From the NCBI RefSeq assembly GCF_035918255.1, contig NZ_CP142136.1, forward strand, positions 62,001 through 126,000: a stretch of 64,000 bases of DNA. Reading direction: 5' to 3'. The notes under the pieces were generated by a model. It saw only the letters and a list, made by a program, of their open reading frames with translations, made no database searches and was not told the DNA's origin. Every line of letters starts with the position of its first letter. The first letter of the stretch is position 1. The DNA is from Mesomycoplasma ovipneumoniae (GTDB taxonomy: Bacteria > Bacillota_I > Bacilli_A > Mycoplasmatales > Metamycoplasmataceae). Shown here piece after piece: positions 22,138-31,500 of this stretch. A program made the translations under genes and the position numbers.

Positions 22138-22190
22138 ATGGATATCGGTGACAAAGTACTATGTAAAATCAAATCTCTACATAAAAAATA
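21894..22190 (+). repeat. Right arm of the polC-S1 direct duplication
   Basis: It matches 18147-18455 with scattered base changes and small indels. The polC part is broken and the S1 gene start is intact. Confidence 0.9.
21898..22110 (+). pseudogene. Decayed copy of the polC 3' end
   Basis: About 70 C-terminal codons of polC are recognisable (SVDGIGDIN..., PFSSIEDFQ, IQLGVFDKIS). An indel near AAAATCCTTCAAGCCG shifts the frame and a TAA interrupts it near 22053. The original TAA position is conserved at 22108-22110. It cannot be expressed as part of PolC. Confidence 0.88.
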
Positions 22191-22497
22191 TTTTTGGGTT
22201 TCAATGCCTAATGACTATGTTGGCGTTGTTTTTTTAGATGCAAAACAACTGACAAATGGCCGAAAAATTGATAATTATTACCAAATAGGGCAACAACTTA
22301 TTCTAAAAATTGAGACAATTTCTCATTTTAACAAAAAAGCATCGCTTTCAGATAGCCGTAGAGTAATTTACTACAATGAAGCCGAACATCTTTTAGAAAC
22401 TCAATCAGGATTTAAAAATCTACAAAAATTATGCGAGGAGCAAATAAATTATGAGTCTAAATTTAGAAATAAAGTCAAAAATAAACCTGAATTATAG
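22138..22497 (+). CDS. Small S1 RNA-binding-domain protein
   Basis: This 119-residue protein is made of one S1-type OB fold. It starts MDIGDKVLCKIKSLHKKYFWV, with GQQLILKIETISHFNKKASLS (cut: about residues 61-80) as the fold's second half. Such small S1 proteins (for example YugI/CvfD types) bind ribosomes or RNA. Its last 47 bases overlap the pgi start, so the two are translationally coupled. A truncated copy sits at 18389. Confidence 0.75.
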   Translation: MDIGDKVLCKIKSLHKKYFWVSMPNDYVGVVFLDAKQLTNGRKIDNYYQIGQQLILKIETISHFNKKASLSDSRRVIYYNEAEHLLETQSGFKNLQKLCEEQINYESKFRNKVKNKPEL

Positions 22498-23740
22498 TGA
22501 ATTTCAGCAAAAAGTTGCTGAAATTCACGAAAAAATTAATTCAAAATCTAGTCCTGATATTAATTTTTTAGGTTGGAATGATTTTCCTAATTCTGCTGTT
22601 AATTTTGAAGAAATCAAAAAAATGCAGCAAAAAATCCAAAAATTACATGAAGACTCTATTAATATTTTAGTTGTAATTGGAATTGGTGGTTCATATTTGG
22701 GCGCAAAAGCTGCTATTGATTTTACAGGCGGTCTTGGTCCTTTTGATAATAAACCTGAGGTTATTTTTTTAGGAAATTCGCTATCATCAACAGATTTAGC
22801 CCAAAAACTTGAATATTTAAAGACAAAAAAATTCGCAATTAATGTTATTTCCAAATCTGGTTCAACAATTGAACCAGCAGTTACATTTCAAATTTTATAC
22901 CAATTTTTAGTTGATCAAGTTGGTGAAAAAGAGGCAAAAAATAGGACTTTTGTTACAACAGGTTTTAAATCTGGCGAACTTTTAGAAATAGCAAAAGCAA
23001 ATAATTTTGAAACATTCGAAGTTATTGACTCAATTGGTGGCCGTTTTAGCGTTCTTTCATCAGTTGGATTTTTCCCAATGATATTTGCTGGAATTGATGT
23101 TTTTGAGGTAATTGAAGGAGCAAAACAAGCGCATAAAAGTTATTCAAAAGCGCTTGCTGAAGAAAATTTAGCCTATAAATACGCACTTTCTCGTTTTTTA
23201 CTTTACAAAAATCACGACTATAAAACTGAAATTTTAGTTTCATATGAGCCATTTTTAATGTATTTTAATGAATGGTGAAAACAACTTTTTGGCGAATCTG
23301 AAGGAAAAGATTTAAAAGGAATTTTTCCAGCTTCTGCAATTTTTACTACAGATTTGCATTCACTTGGTCAATTTATTCAATCAGGAACTAAAAATTTTTT
23401 TCAAACCGTTATTTATATAAAGAAACCAAAATTTGACATTGAAATTAAAAAGTTACCAACTTTTGAAACAAAAATTAACACACTTTCAGGAAAAACCTTA
23501 AATGAAATTAATTATCAGGCATTTTTAGCAACAACATTAGCGCATTCAGAGCAAGGAAATAACCCTAATTTTGTAATTCAAGTTGAAGACAGCTCGCCAA
23601 AAACATTCGGTCATTTAGTAATGTTTTTTGAAAAAGCATGCGCAATGTCGGCTTATTTACTCGGAGTTAATCCATTTAATCAACCTGGCGTTGAAGATTA
23701 CAAAAAAGAACTAGTGAAAAATTTAGGTTGATCTAAGTAA
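22451..23740 (+). CDS. pgi: Glucose-6-phosphate isomerase
   Basis: This 429-residue glycolytic enzyme is read through three TGA Trp codons. It has VVIGIGGSYLGAKA (about residues 75-88), VISKSGSTIEPAV (about 134-146), GGRFSVLSSVG (about 196-206), the catalytic-Glu region, and the C-terminal QPGVEDYKK (about 415-423). All are conserved in PGI. It interconverts glucose-6-P and fructose-6-P. The gene is coupled to the S1 gene upstream and followed by a strong hairpin terminator. Confidence 0.95.
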
Positions 23741-23793
23741 TTTTTTTGCCTTTTCCCGATCTTCCCAGTTTGATGAGATAATCTTAAAAAAGT

Positions 23794-23847
23794 AAACCAA
23801 GACAAAAAAAGCCAACACCTTAGTGTTAACTTTTTTTGTCTTGGTTT
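23794..23847 (+). terminator. Long hairpin downstream of pgi
   Basis: The nearly perfect 25-base arms begin AAACCAAGAC and end GTCTTGGTTT, with the loop CTTA. An internal T-run on the 3' arm can terminate pgi transcription. A dispersed repeat core (CCCAGTTTGATGAGATAATC) touches it at 23764-23783. Confidence 0.7.
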
Positions 23848-23901
23848 ATTCGTTGTAGGGAATATTTAGTTTTTGCTTCACTAAATTTTCCTGATTCTGA
23901 T

Positions 23902-24234
23902 TTATTCTGATTTATCTTTAGTTATTTCGTAATATCTCTTAGCTATTTCTATTAATTCTTCTATTGTAAATTCGTTTCAATCGGGTTCAATTTGTTTTTT
24001 AGGTCCGCGACTCCTTGGCTTTCTGTTTGAACCCTTTTTATTTAACAATTGATCTTGCATACCATTATTATAGCATCGAATATTTTTTTTGATTCTTAGA
24101 TCTAGATGTTTTCTGGTTATAAAATTTGTATCTGGCGAAATATCATTTATATAATTTATTGTTTGTTTCAATCCAAATTCATTGTAAATTTTATAAATCA
24201 TATCAAACTCGTATTTTATAAACTGTCTTGACAT
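23902..24234 (-). pseudogene. IS3-family OrfA relic (IS1221/IS1138-like)
   Basis: About 110 residues are readable with one TGA as Trp. They comprise an N-terminal HTH-like part (MSRQFIKYEFDMIYKIYNEF), the basic segment NRKPRSRGPKKQ, and the end DWNEFTIEELIEIAKRYYE. That end is typical of OrfA of mycoplasma IS3-family elements. No orfB (DDE transposase) follows, so the element cannot transpose. An upstream in-frame ATG at 24285 would add 17 residues. Similar AGCTAACAC hairpins stand on both sides. Confidence 0.75.
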
Positions 24235-24267
24235 TAGTATTCTCCTTTTTGTTGCATTTGAAAATTT

Positions 24268-24301
24268 AAAAAAGCTAACACCCAAAGTGTTAGCTTTTTT
24301 C
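24268..24301 (-). terminator. Hairpin terminator of rplU-rpmA
   Basis: Arms AAAAAGCTAACAC and GTGTTAGCTTTTT enclose a five-base loop, with A/T runs on both sides. On the minus strand it stands just after rpmA. The stem core resembles that of the pgi-side hairpin at 23794-23847. Confidence 0.75.
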
Positions 24302-24306
24302 CTGGT

Positions 24307-24561
24307 TTAATCACTAACAATAACTGTTGCATATTTGCGCTTTCTAGTTTTATGAAATTTTACAATTCCATCTGCAAGTGCAAATAAAGTATCATCGCCA
24401 CCAATTCCAACATTTAATCCAGGGTAAATTTTAGTTCCCCTTTGACGGTAAATTATTGAACCAGTTAGCGCAAATTGTCCATCAGCGATTTTTTGACCGA
24501 GTCTACGACCTATCGAATCACGGCCATTCTTGGTAGAACCACCAGCTTTGGTCTTTGCCAT
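24307..24561 (-). CDS. rpmA: 50S ribosomal protein L27
   Basis: This 84-residue protein starts [16 protein letters not shown], with the conserved [12 protein letters not shown] and [11 protein letters not shown]. The mature-type N-terminus is encoded directly, with no cleavable extension of the kind removed by Prp in many Firmicutes. L27's N-tail reaches the peptidyl-transferase centre. It is cotranscribed with rplU, 7 bases upstream. Confidence 0.96.
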   Translation of the reverse strand: MAKTKAGGSTKNGRDSIGRRLGQKIADGQFALTGSIIYRQRGTKIYPGLNVGIGGDDTLFALADGIVKFHKTRKRKYATVIVSD

Positions 24562-24568
24562 TTCTAAA

Positions 24569-24868
24569 TTATCCCTTCAATTCTGTTATTTTTACGCGGG
24601 TAAAGGGTTGTCTGTGCCCTAATTTACGTTTGTGAGTTGATTTTGGATTGTGACGGTAAACGACAATTTTTTTACCACGGCCTTGTTTTTCGACAACGCC
24701 AACTACACTTGCATTTTCAACAAAAGGAGATCCAATTTTTCCATTAATAAAAAGAACATCTGTGAAAATTACGTTTTCACCTTCGTTTTTATCAATTTTT
24801 TCAATAAAAATTGTTTGATCCTTTTCAACTAAAAGCTGTTTACCACCGGTTTTAATAATTGCAAACAT
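24569..24868 (-). CDS. rplU: 50S ribosomal protein L21
   Basis: This 99-residue protein starts [16 protein letters not shown], has the family's length and ends [20 protein letters not shown]21 binds 23S rRNA near L20. First gene of the rplU-rpmA operon. Minus-strand TATAAT lies at 24970-24975. The ~100-base leader between promoter and start could hold an autoregulatory L21-type leader structure, but I could not establish its fold. Confidence 0.96.
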   Translation of the reverse strand: MFAIIKTGGKQLLVEKDQTIFIEKIDKNEGENVIFTDVLFINGKIGSPFVENASVVGVVEKQGRGKKIVVYRHNPKSTHKRKLGHRQPFTRVKITELKG

Positions 24869-24969
24869 AAGATGCTCCTATGAATAATCATCCTAAAGGC
24901 ACTAAATACTGAAATTATTTAGATTTTAACCTTTTTGGTATGGGATGGTTTAACAAAATAAACAAAAAA

Positions 24970-24975
24970 ATTATA
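24970..24975 (-). promoter_or_regulatory. -10 box of rplU-rpmA
   Basis: TATAAT on the minus strand, about 100 bases before the rplU start. Confidence 0.6.
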
Positions 24976-25018
24976 CCACTTTTATTAAAAAATCAAAAAA
25001 ATTATTTTTTTAGTTTGC

Positions 25019-25024
25019 TATAAT
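25019..25024 (+). promoter_or_regulatory. -10 box of ung, predicted leaderless
   Basis: TATAAT ends 7 bases before the ung ATG (25032). The expected transcription start falls on or next to the start codon, so the mRNA should be leaderless. No ribosome site is present. Confidence 0.6.
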
Positions 25025-25031
25025 TTCACCT

Positions 25032-25691
25032 ATGAAATCTAACCTAACTTTTGCCACCTTTTTAGAACAAGAAACAAAAAAAACTTATTTCCAACAGCTT
25101 GAAAAAATACTAGAAGTTGAATACAAAAATTACCAAATATACCCGCAAAAACAAGATTTATTTCGCGCCATCGAGCTAACAAGTCTTGAAAATTTAAAAA
25201 TAGTAATTGTCGGCCAAGACCCTTATCATCAAAAAGGACAAGCAGATGGACTTGCTTTTTCCAGTCGTGCCAAAATTTTACCACCATCGCTTAAAAATCT
25301 TTTTTCTGAAATAAAAAAATCATATCCAAACTTTTCAAAAACAGATGGAAATCTCCAAAATTGAGCAAAACAAGGCGTTCTTTTGCTAAATACAGTTCTT
25401 TCTGTCAGAGAATCAAGTCCTAATTCACATGAAAAAATAGGATGACAAACTTTTAGTCTTAATTTAATAAATTTTATAGTGGCCAACAAAAAAGACGTTG
25501 TCTTTTTAATTTTAGGTCAAAAAGCTAAAACTTGCCTTAAAAATGTGAACTTTTCTGCTCAAAAAGTGTTTTTTTATTCACATCCTTCGCCCTTAGGTTT
25601 TTGAAGGTCGCTTGAGAATTCAAGAGTTTTTGGAAAAATGAATGATTTTTTAAAACTAAAAAATAAAGAGCAAATTAATTGGAATTTATAG
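25032..25691 (+). CDS. ung: Uracil-DNA glycosylase
   Basis: This 219-residue family-1 UDG has the catalytic water-activating loop VGQDPYHQKGQADGLAFS (Asp at residue 63), LLLNTVLSVR, and the Leu-intercalation loop HPSPLGFW with its His. It removes uracil from DNA, relevant in an AT-rich genome where cytosine deamination is frequent. TGA codons encode Trp. It is divergent from rplU and probably leaderless. Confidence 0.95.
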
Positions 25692-25737
25692 AAAAAAGTG
25701 TATAATTTTATATCAAAAACGTTTAAAGGAATTTGTT

Positions 25738-26808
25738 ATGCAGATATTAGAAAAATTAAAAAAATATTGCGATATTGATGGGATGTCCCGTTATGAGGAC
25801 GAAATTGTTGCTGAATTAAAAAGATCAACTGCTGATCTTGATTTAAGTTATTCTCGTGATGGTTTTGGCTCATTAATTATGCAACAAAAAAAGCAAAATT
25901 CTGGACCTAAAATAGTTGTTGCAGCACATATGGATGAGGTTGGTTTCATTGTTTTAGATATTACCGAAAAAGGTTATATAAAAGTAAAATCTGTTGGTGG
26001 TATTTGAGGAAATGCTGTAATTGGTGCTAAATTTAAGTTAATAAATTCTTTAGGTCAAGAATTTTACGGTGTTGCTGGTCATACTTCTATTCACATTATG
26101 GAACGCAGCAAAATTGAAAAAGCCTTGATGGTAAAAGATCTTTACTTTGATTTTGGCTTTAGATCAAAAAAAGAAGCCCAAGATCTTTCAGTTGAAATAG
26201 GAAACAGAATTTACTTTAGCAATCCTAGTTTTTTGATGCATAATCAAGATTATTTTGCATCAAAAGCGATAGATAACCGTGCTGGAGTTGTTGTAATTGA
26301 CGAACTTGCTCATCGTTTGCATAATAAAAATTTAAAATCTAACCCAATTTTAGTAGGAACTGTCCAAGAAGAAGTTGGTTCACGTGGTGCAAAAATGGTT
26401 GCAAAAATGATTAATGCTGATGTTGCTTTTGCAATTGATACAGGTGCTGCGCACGATACCGAGGATGCAATCCCTGGTGTGCAAAAATTAGGCGCCGGAG
26501 TTGCTATTGACATTGCAGATGGTGGCGCATTAATGGATCCAAGACTTGTAGACATTATTTTTCGAATTGCCAAAGAAAGAAACATACCGATTTACCGATA
26601 TGTTTCTCAAGGTGGAGGGACTGATGCAGAAGAGCTTCAATATTCTGGATACGGAACTCCTACAGTTAGCATCTCAATTCCGCAGCGCTATTTACATTCA
26701 ACATATGGCCTAATTAGTATTTCTGACATTAAAGCTGCAACTGATTTAATTGAGGCTTTTATTTTAGAATTTGGCCAAGAAGAAAATGAACAATTAATTT
26801 ATAAGTAA
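25738..26808 (+). CDS. M42 family metallo-aminopeptidase
   Basis: This 356-residue enzyme shows AAHMDEVGF (first metal His/Asp, about residues 61-69), AIDNRAGV (bridging Asp), QEEVGSRGA (catalytic Glu) and DTGAAHDTED, then GGGTDAEELQYSG near the C-terminus. All are M42 (glutamyl aminopeptidase/PepA-like) motifs. It trims peptides into amino acids in the cytosol, useful for an organism that imports peptides. Annotated relatives are called glutamyl or leucyl aminopeptidases, and specificity cannot be read here. Confidence 0.92.
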
Positions 26809-26855
26809 TAGTTTAAAATTCTTTTTGTTATATTTAAAATTTAATAGTAATTAAG

Positions 26856-27131
26856 CTAATAAATAAAATAAATTGGTTGTTTTAGTGCTTTTTCTGCTTC
26901 TGCTTTAGCAAGTTTTGAATCATCTCATTTTACAGTATGACCGTCACTTTTAATTTCGCCGGATCCTGTTGTAAAAGTTCGATAAACAGCCGCAGCTCCT
27001 AATAAAGCAGGTGCTATTTTTCCAACCGCAGTTGCTATGTTTGAAATAACAGCAAAAGCACCAGCTCCGCCAGTTTCATGTTTATCTTTTTCGCTTAATT
27101 TAACGAAATTTTGGTTTGGTTGTTTTTTCAT
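26856..27131 (-). CDS. Small peptide with Gly-Gly-type leader, bacteriocin-like candidate
   Basis: This is a 91-residue peptide. The start at 27131 is chosen because AAGGAG sits 9 bases upstream. The first 22 residues look like a leader: polar, with LSEKDKHETGG ending in Gly-Gly. The spacing between LS and GG is one residue shorter than the usual consensus. After it comes a small-residue hydrophobic stretch (AGAFAVISNIATAVGKIAPA, then LLGAAAVY), then a charged tail with one Trp encoded by TGA. This is the look of a C39-exported peptide. A complete C39 exporter lies at 50053. No family is recognised. Confidence 0.65.
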
Positions 27132-27206
27132 TTTTTGTATCTCCTTTCGTTCAAAATTAGTCAAAAGGCCAAAATATATCTAAAAAAGGAAAAATTTAGG
27201 AAAAAA

Positions 27207-27998
27207 GTGCAAGTTTTCACATTATCCCGCGATGAAGCATCAAAAATTATTATAAATCCAAAATTTTTGCAAGGAAAAATTTTGGATTTATCATCCTTTA
27301 ATTTTCAAGAAATTGATGATTTTGCTTTTTCAGGAATGAATTTAGAAATAAAAAAACTAATTTTGCCAAATTCACTTTTAAAAATTGGCGAGTCTGCTTT
27401 CATGTTAAATAAAATTGAGGAAGTAGTTTTTGGCCCAAATGTTGAAATTATTTTAGACTCAGCTTTTGAATCTAATATAATAAGGAATATTAAAATTCCT
27501 GAAAAAGTAACTACATTAAATAGCTCAGTTTTTGCAGGTAATCAAATTGAAAACCTTGTAATTCCTGAATGAGTTAGCCAAATTAAATCTGATTCATTTG
27601 CTGATAATGCAATCCAAACCATTAAATTTAATTCGAATAAAATTAATGTTGATATTTACTCTTTTGTTGGAAACTCACCAAAAAAAATTGATATTTTTGG
27701 TGAGTTTTCTTTTAAAAATGAAAGTAAGTTGTTGAATTTCTATAAAGTTAAACTGGATTTTTTCAAAAATTTTGACAAATTTGAAAATAACTTCAAAATT
27801 ATTGTTGACAATTTTGAAGTTAGCCAAATTTTCTTATCGTTCAATTGAGAAAATTTAGAGACTATAAACTTAATTTCGCCTCATTTTCAAACTGAAAAAG
27901 AGCTTGAAATTTTTATTAATAAGTCAAGAATAGATAAAAATCTTCATTTTGAAGGTTCAGGGCCTGATTTTTTGAAAAAAATATTAAAAATTTGCTAA
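27207..27998 (+). CDS. Leucine-rich-repeat (BspA-type) protein
   Basis: A 263-residue protein if it starts at GTG 27207, which has AGGA 6 bases upstream. An in-frame ATG at 27111 would add 32 residues but overlap the divergent peptide gene. BspA/LRR_5 repeats are clear: IDDFAFSGMNL, IGESAFMLNKI, ILDSAFESNII, LNSSVFAGNQI, IKSDSFADNAI, each about 23 residues apart. It lacks the signal peptide and lipobox of its relative at 8815. It diverges from the peptide gene, and the shared 75-base spacer would hold both promoters. Confidence 0.75.
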
Positions 27999-28087
27999 TA
28001 TTTTTTAGTTTAATATTATAATTATAAATAATTTTTTATATATTTTCAACAATTTGAAAACTAAAAACAAGGACACAAACAAAAATC

Positions 28088-29524
28088 ATGAATGCAATGA
28101 AAAATTATATTTCAAAAAGAACGAAAATAATTGCAACAATCGGCCCATCGACCCAAGATTATGAGGTTTTAAAAAAATTAGTTTTGGCTGGAGTTAGTGT
28201 AATTCGCGCTAATTTTTCTCACGGAACATACGAAGAACAGCGTCAAAAATTCGAAAATGCTCGCAAAGCTTCTGAAGAACTTCAAATTCCGATTTCAATT
28301 ATGCTTGACACAAAAGGGCCTGAAATCCGTGTAGGTAAAATTCTTAATGGTTCGCAAAAAATTCTGGCAAATCAACACTTAACTGTCCTAACTGATAAAG
28401 ATTCTTACGAAAATTTTGAAGGAACTGACCAAATAATAACTGTTTCACACGAAATTGATAAAGACTTAAAAGTTGGCGATAGAGTTCTTTTTGATGATGG
28501 TAAATTACAATCAGAAGTTGTTGAAATTGAAGATGGAAAAGTTGTTGTAAAGACAAAAAATTCTCACATTTTAAAACCAAATAAGCGCCTAAATATGCCT
28601 GGTGTTCCTTTTTCATTACCTTTTTTATCTCAAAAAGATATTAACGACGTGCTTTTTGGCATTTCAGAAAATATTAATTATGTTGCTGCATCCTTTGTAA
28701 ATTCAGCAGAAAATGTCAAAGAATTACGTAAACTTTTAGATGAAAACGGTGGTTCTCATATTCAAATAATTTCAAAAATCGAATCAACATTAGGTCTTGA
28801 AAATATCGATGAAATCATCGAGTTATCTGATGGAATTATGGTAGCCCGTGGTGATTTAGGTCTTGAAGTTCCTTATGAAGAAGTCCCATATCAACAAAAA
28901 AGAATAATTAGAAAATGTCGCTTTGCAGGCAAAACTGTTGTTGTGGCAACACAAATGCTTGATTCAATGGAAAAATCTTCTCAACCAACTCGTGCTGAGG
29001 TTTCTGATGTTTATTGAGCAACTGAATTAGGTGCTGATGCGACAATGTTATCAGGCGAATCAGCTCAAGGACAATTTCCAATTGAGTCAGTTCAGGTTAT
29101 GTCCGTAATTAATAAAAGAGCAGAAAAAGAGTTCTATAATAAGCTTTTTTATACAAAACAGTTGGCAGTAATTACCAAAAACTCAAAAGGTCCTCGAGCA
29201 AAAATTGCTCACAAATTAGCTCACCTTGCTTATGAAAATGAAATAAAATATACTGTTGTTCTATCAAGAACCGGTGAACTTTTAAAAGCAATAGCTAAGT
29301 TTCGTCCAAATACCGCCGTTATTGGTGTTGTAAACAATGAAAAATTAATTTCAGGATTTGGAATAACATCTTCAGTTTTTGTTTCAATTAATTCTATTTC
29401 CGAATTTAACGCAATAAAAAGCGATTTTAATTTAGCACGTAATGTTTTAAAACCTTTTGGAGCTGAAAAGGGAGACACCTTTTTAGTTGTTGAAAACGAA
29501 AAAATGGTGCAATTTGTTTATTAA
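28088..29524 (+). CDS. pyk: Pyruvate kinase
   Basis: This 478-residue enzyme begins ...[14 protein letters not shown] (about residues 10-23), has [11 protein letters not shown] (about 78-88), the K+/Mg2+ region [17 protein letters not shown] (about 229-245), and [21 protein letters not shown] with the phosphate-binding active site, then ATQMLDSM and [11 protein letters not shown]. All are pyruvate kinase signatures. It converts PEP and ADP to pyruvate and ATP, the main ATP-forming step here. A second ATG three codons on (28097) is an alternative start. Monocistronic. Confidence 0.96.
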
Positions 29525-29581
29525 TTTTTAAATTTTTAAAAATTTGCTTTTAAAAATTTAAAAATTAAGTATAATTATAAT

Positions 29582-29665
29582 GCAAATTTTTATTTGCAGA
29601 AAGTAGATTTGCTCTCACCTGAAGATCGCAAGATCTTGGGTTTACCTAGCAAACAAAGATTATTA
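29582..29665 (+). ncRNA. Structured 5' leader of infC-rpmI-rplT (L20-leader-like)
   Basis: Between a TATAAT box (about 29571) and infC there is a compact GC-richer block. It has the hairpin GCAAAT/ATTTGC, then a long imperfect stem TTTGCT.../AGCAAA capped by AAGATC-GCAA-GATCTT with a GNRA tetraloop. Low-GC Gram-positive infC operons carry L20-binding leaders for autoregulation, and position and structure fit that. A T-run follows the stem (29671-29677), so attenuation is possible. Match to the Rfam L20 leader was not tested. Confidence 0.55.
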
Positions 29666-29754
29666 TTTTTTTGTTTAAATTATAATTTAATACTTTTTAA
29701 GATTTTTTGTATAAACATAGTAAAAACCATTGAAAATGGAGATAAATTTAAATT

Positions 29755-30405
29755 TTGAATCCTAAAAATCTTTTTCAAAGAAAGCCACAACAAGATCACC
29801 AAATTAACGAAAATATTATGTTTCCTAACGTTTTTTTAGTAGGATCTGACAACGAAAAAATTGGAAAAACTCCGACTAAAGAAGCGCTTGAACTTGCAAA
29901 ATCCAAAGGACTTGACTTAGTTTTAATTTCAATTAAAGAAGTAAAAACTAAAGATGAAAAAGTTCAAAAAGTTCCAATAGCAAAAATTCTTGATTATGGT
30001 AAGTTTCGATACGACATAAAAAAGAAAAAAAAGGAAGAAAAGGAAAAGCAATCCTTTACTAATAACCGTGAAATACGAGTTAGTTTTAATATTAACAAGC
30101 AAGATATTCTTGTAAAATCAAAAAAAGCTAGAGAGTTCATTCTTGATGGCGACCGTGTGAAAATTGCTCTTCGTTTTCGTGGTCGTGAAATTACCCGAAT
30201 CGATCAAGGTAAAATAACACTTGAGATATTTTTTGATCAGTTGAAATACATTGCAAAAAAAAGCAAGGAAATTTCGCAAAACGGTAATTTTTTAGTTATG
30301 CATCTTGAACGTGATCGCAAAAAACTACCTAAATTCACTTCTTCAAAACAGCTAAAAGAACTTTTAGAATACGAAGAAATTCAAAATAAGGAAAAAAATG
30401 CCTAA
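29755..30405 (+). CDS. infC: Translation initiation factor IF-3
   Basis: This 216-residue factor has the N-terminal domain [20 protein letters not shown] (about residues 33-52) with [15 protein letters not shown], a Lys-rich linker, and the C-terminal domain [19 protein letters not shown] with [14 protein letters not shown]-3 checks the start codon-fMet-tRNA pairing. The start is TTG with TGGAGAT upstream, in line with the non-AUG starts known for infC. It extends the N-terminus about 20 residues beyond E. coli IF-3. Confidence 0.93.
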   Translation: MNPKNLFQRKPQQDHQINENIMFPNVFLVGSDNEKIGKTPTKEALELAKSKGLDLVLISIKEVKTKDEKVQKVPIAKILDYGKFRYDIKKKKKEEKEKQSFTNNREIRVSFNINKQDILVKSKKAREFILDGDRVKIALRFRGREITRIDQGKITLEIFFDQLKYIAKKSKEISQNGNFLVMHLERDRKKLPKFTSSKQLKELLEYEEIQNKEKNA

Positions 30406-30592
30406 AATCAAATTAAAAACAAAGTCAGCATTGAAAAAAAGAATTAAGGTTACTGCAACCGGAAAAATTAAACACGGACATGCATATCGCTCACATTTAG
30501 CGCAAAATAAAACTACAAAACAAAAGCGCCAATCAAGAAAAGCTACTTTAATCGATCCTTCAGATTACAAAAGAATAAAAAAACTAATTTAA
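30398..30592 (+). CDS. rpmI: 50S ribosomal protein L35
   Basis: This 64-residue basic protein (start [19 protein letters not shown], with [20 protein letters not shown]) has the family's length. It overlaps the infC end by 8 bases and belongs to the classic infC-rpmI-rplT operon. Confidence 0.95.
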   Translation: MPKIKLKTKSALKKRIKVTATGKIKHGHAYRSHLAQNKTTKQKRQSRKATLIDPSDYKRIKKLI

Positions 30593-30653
30593 TTAATTCA
30601 AAGAATTCACTAAATTTTTTGAAACTACATTATATAAAAGGAGAAATTTTATT

Positions 30654-31010
30654 ATGAGAGTCAAAGGTGGAAGTGTAACGCGCCAGCGTCGCCGTCGTTG
30701 ATTAAAATTAGCAAAAGGTTATTGAGGACATAAATCAATCGGATTTAAAGTTGCAAAACAAGCAGTAATTAAATCTTGAACCTATGCTTTTCGTGATCGA
30801 AAACAGCGTAAACGTGAATTTCGAAAATTATGAATTAGTAGAATAAATGCTGCAGCACGTGACCAAGGAATTTCATATTCACAATTAATGCATAAAATCA
30901 AACTTGCAAACATTGAAATTAATCGTAAAATGCTTGCTGAAATGGCAATTAATCGCAAAACTGAATTTGATAATATCATCAAAATTGCTTTAGAAAAAGG
31001 TCGAAAATAA
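30654..31010 (+). CDS. rplT: 50S ribosomal protein L20
   Basis: This 118-residue protein is read with five TGA codons as Trp. Start [16 protein letters not shown], then [20 protein letters not shown] and [20 protein letters not shown], all L20 hallmarks. It is a 23S rRNA assembly protein and in Gram-positives represses its own operon by binding the leader. AAGGAGA lies 8 bases before the ATG. Confidence 0.95.
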
Positions 31011-31037
31011 TCCCTTTCTTATTACAGGAGGAAAAAA

Positions 31038-31232
31038 ATGGCAAGAAAAGACCCAATTTCACAACGTGGACCGATGAGCGGAAATAACCGTTCTCACGCC
31101 CTAAATGCAACAAAACGTAAATTTAATTTAAATTTACAACAAATAGTACTAAAAACTGCCTCAGGGCAAAAAGTTCGTATTAAAGTTTCAGCTAAAACTA
31201 AAAAAACCTTACAAAAATGAGGTAAAATTTAA
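31038..31232 (+). CDS. rpmB: 50S ribosomal protein L28
   Basis: This 64-residue protein (start [34 protein letters not shown]) matches L28. The true end, WGKI, lies beyond a TGA Trp codon. It sits 27 bases after rplT behind AGGAGG and is presumably cotranscribed. A terminator follows. Confidence 0.95.
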
Positions 31233-31292
31233 AATCTGAAATTTTAATAAATTAAAAAATCACCTTAAAAAATAAAGAAAAATACATTAATT

Positions 31293-31325
31293 TAGACGCA
31301 TCAAAAAGGTGTGTCTATTTTTTTT
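31293..31325 (+). terminator. Terminator after rpmB
   Basis: Arms TAGACGCATC and GGTGTGTCTA (with G-U pairs) enclose five A and are followed by eight T. Confidence 0.8.
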
Positions 31326-31500
31326 ATTAATTTATTTTAAATTGTGGTTTATACTTTTTAAAATTAGTAAATTATGTTAAAATTAATTTAATAATTTTAT
31401 ATATTTCAAACAAATTTAAAGCACATTTAGTATAATTGATATAATTCAAATTGCAACTTGAAATTTGTATAAAAATAGAGGCTACCAATTTAATTAGACA

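Noticed and set aside
22525-22854. 109-codon frame antisense to pgi
   Set aside because: It is opposite to the conserved phosphoglucose isomerase core and has no start signals.
27111-27206. Upstream ATG start for the leucine-rich-repeat gene at 27207
   Set aside because: It would overlap the divergent peptide gene and lacks a ribosome site. GTG 27207 has AGGA at good spacing. I keep it as an alternative only.
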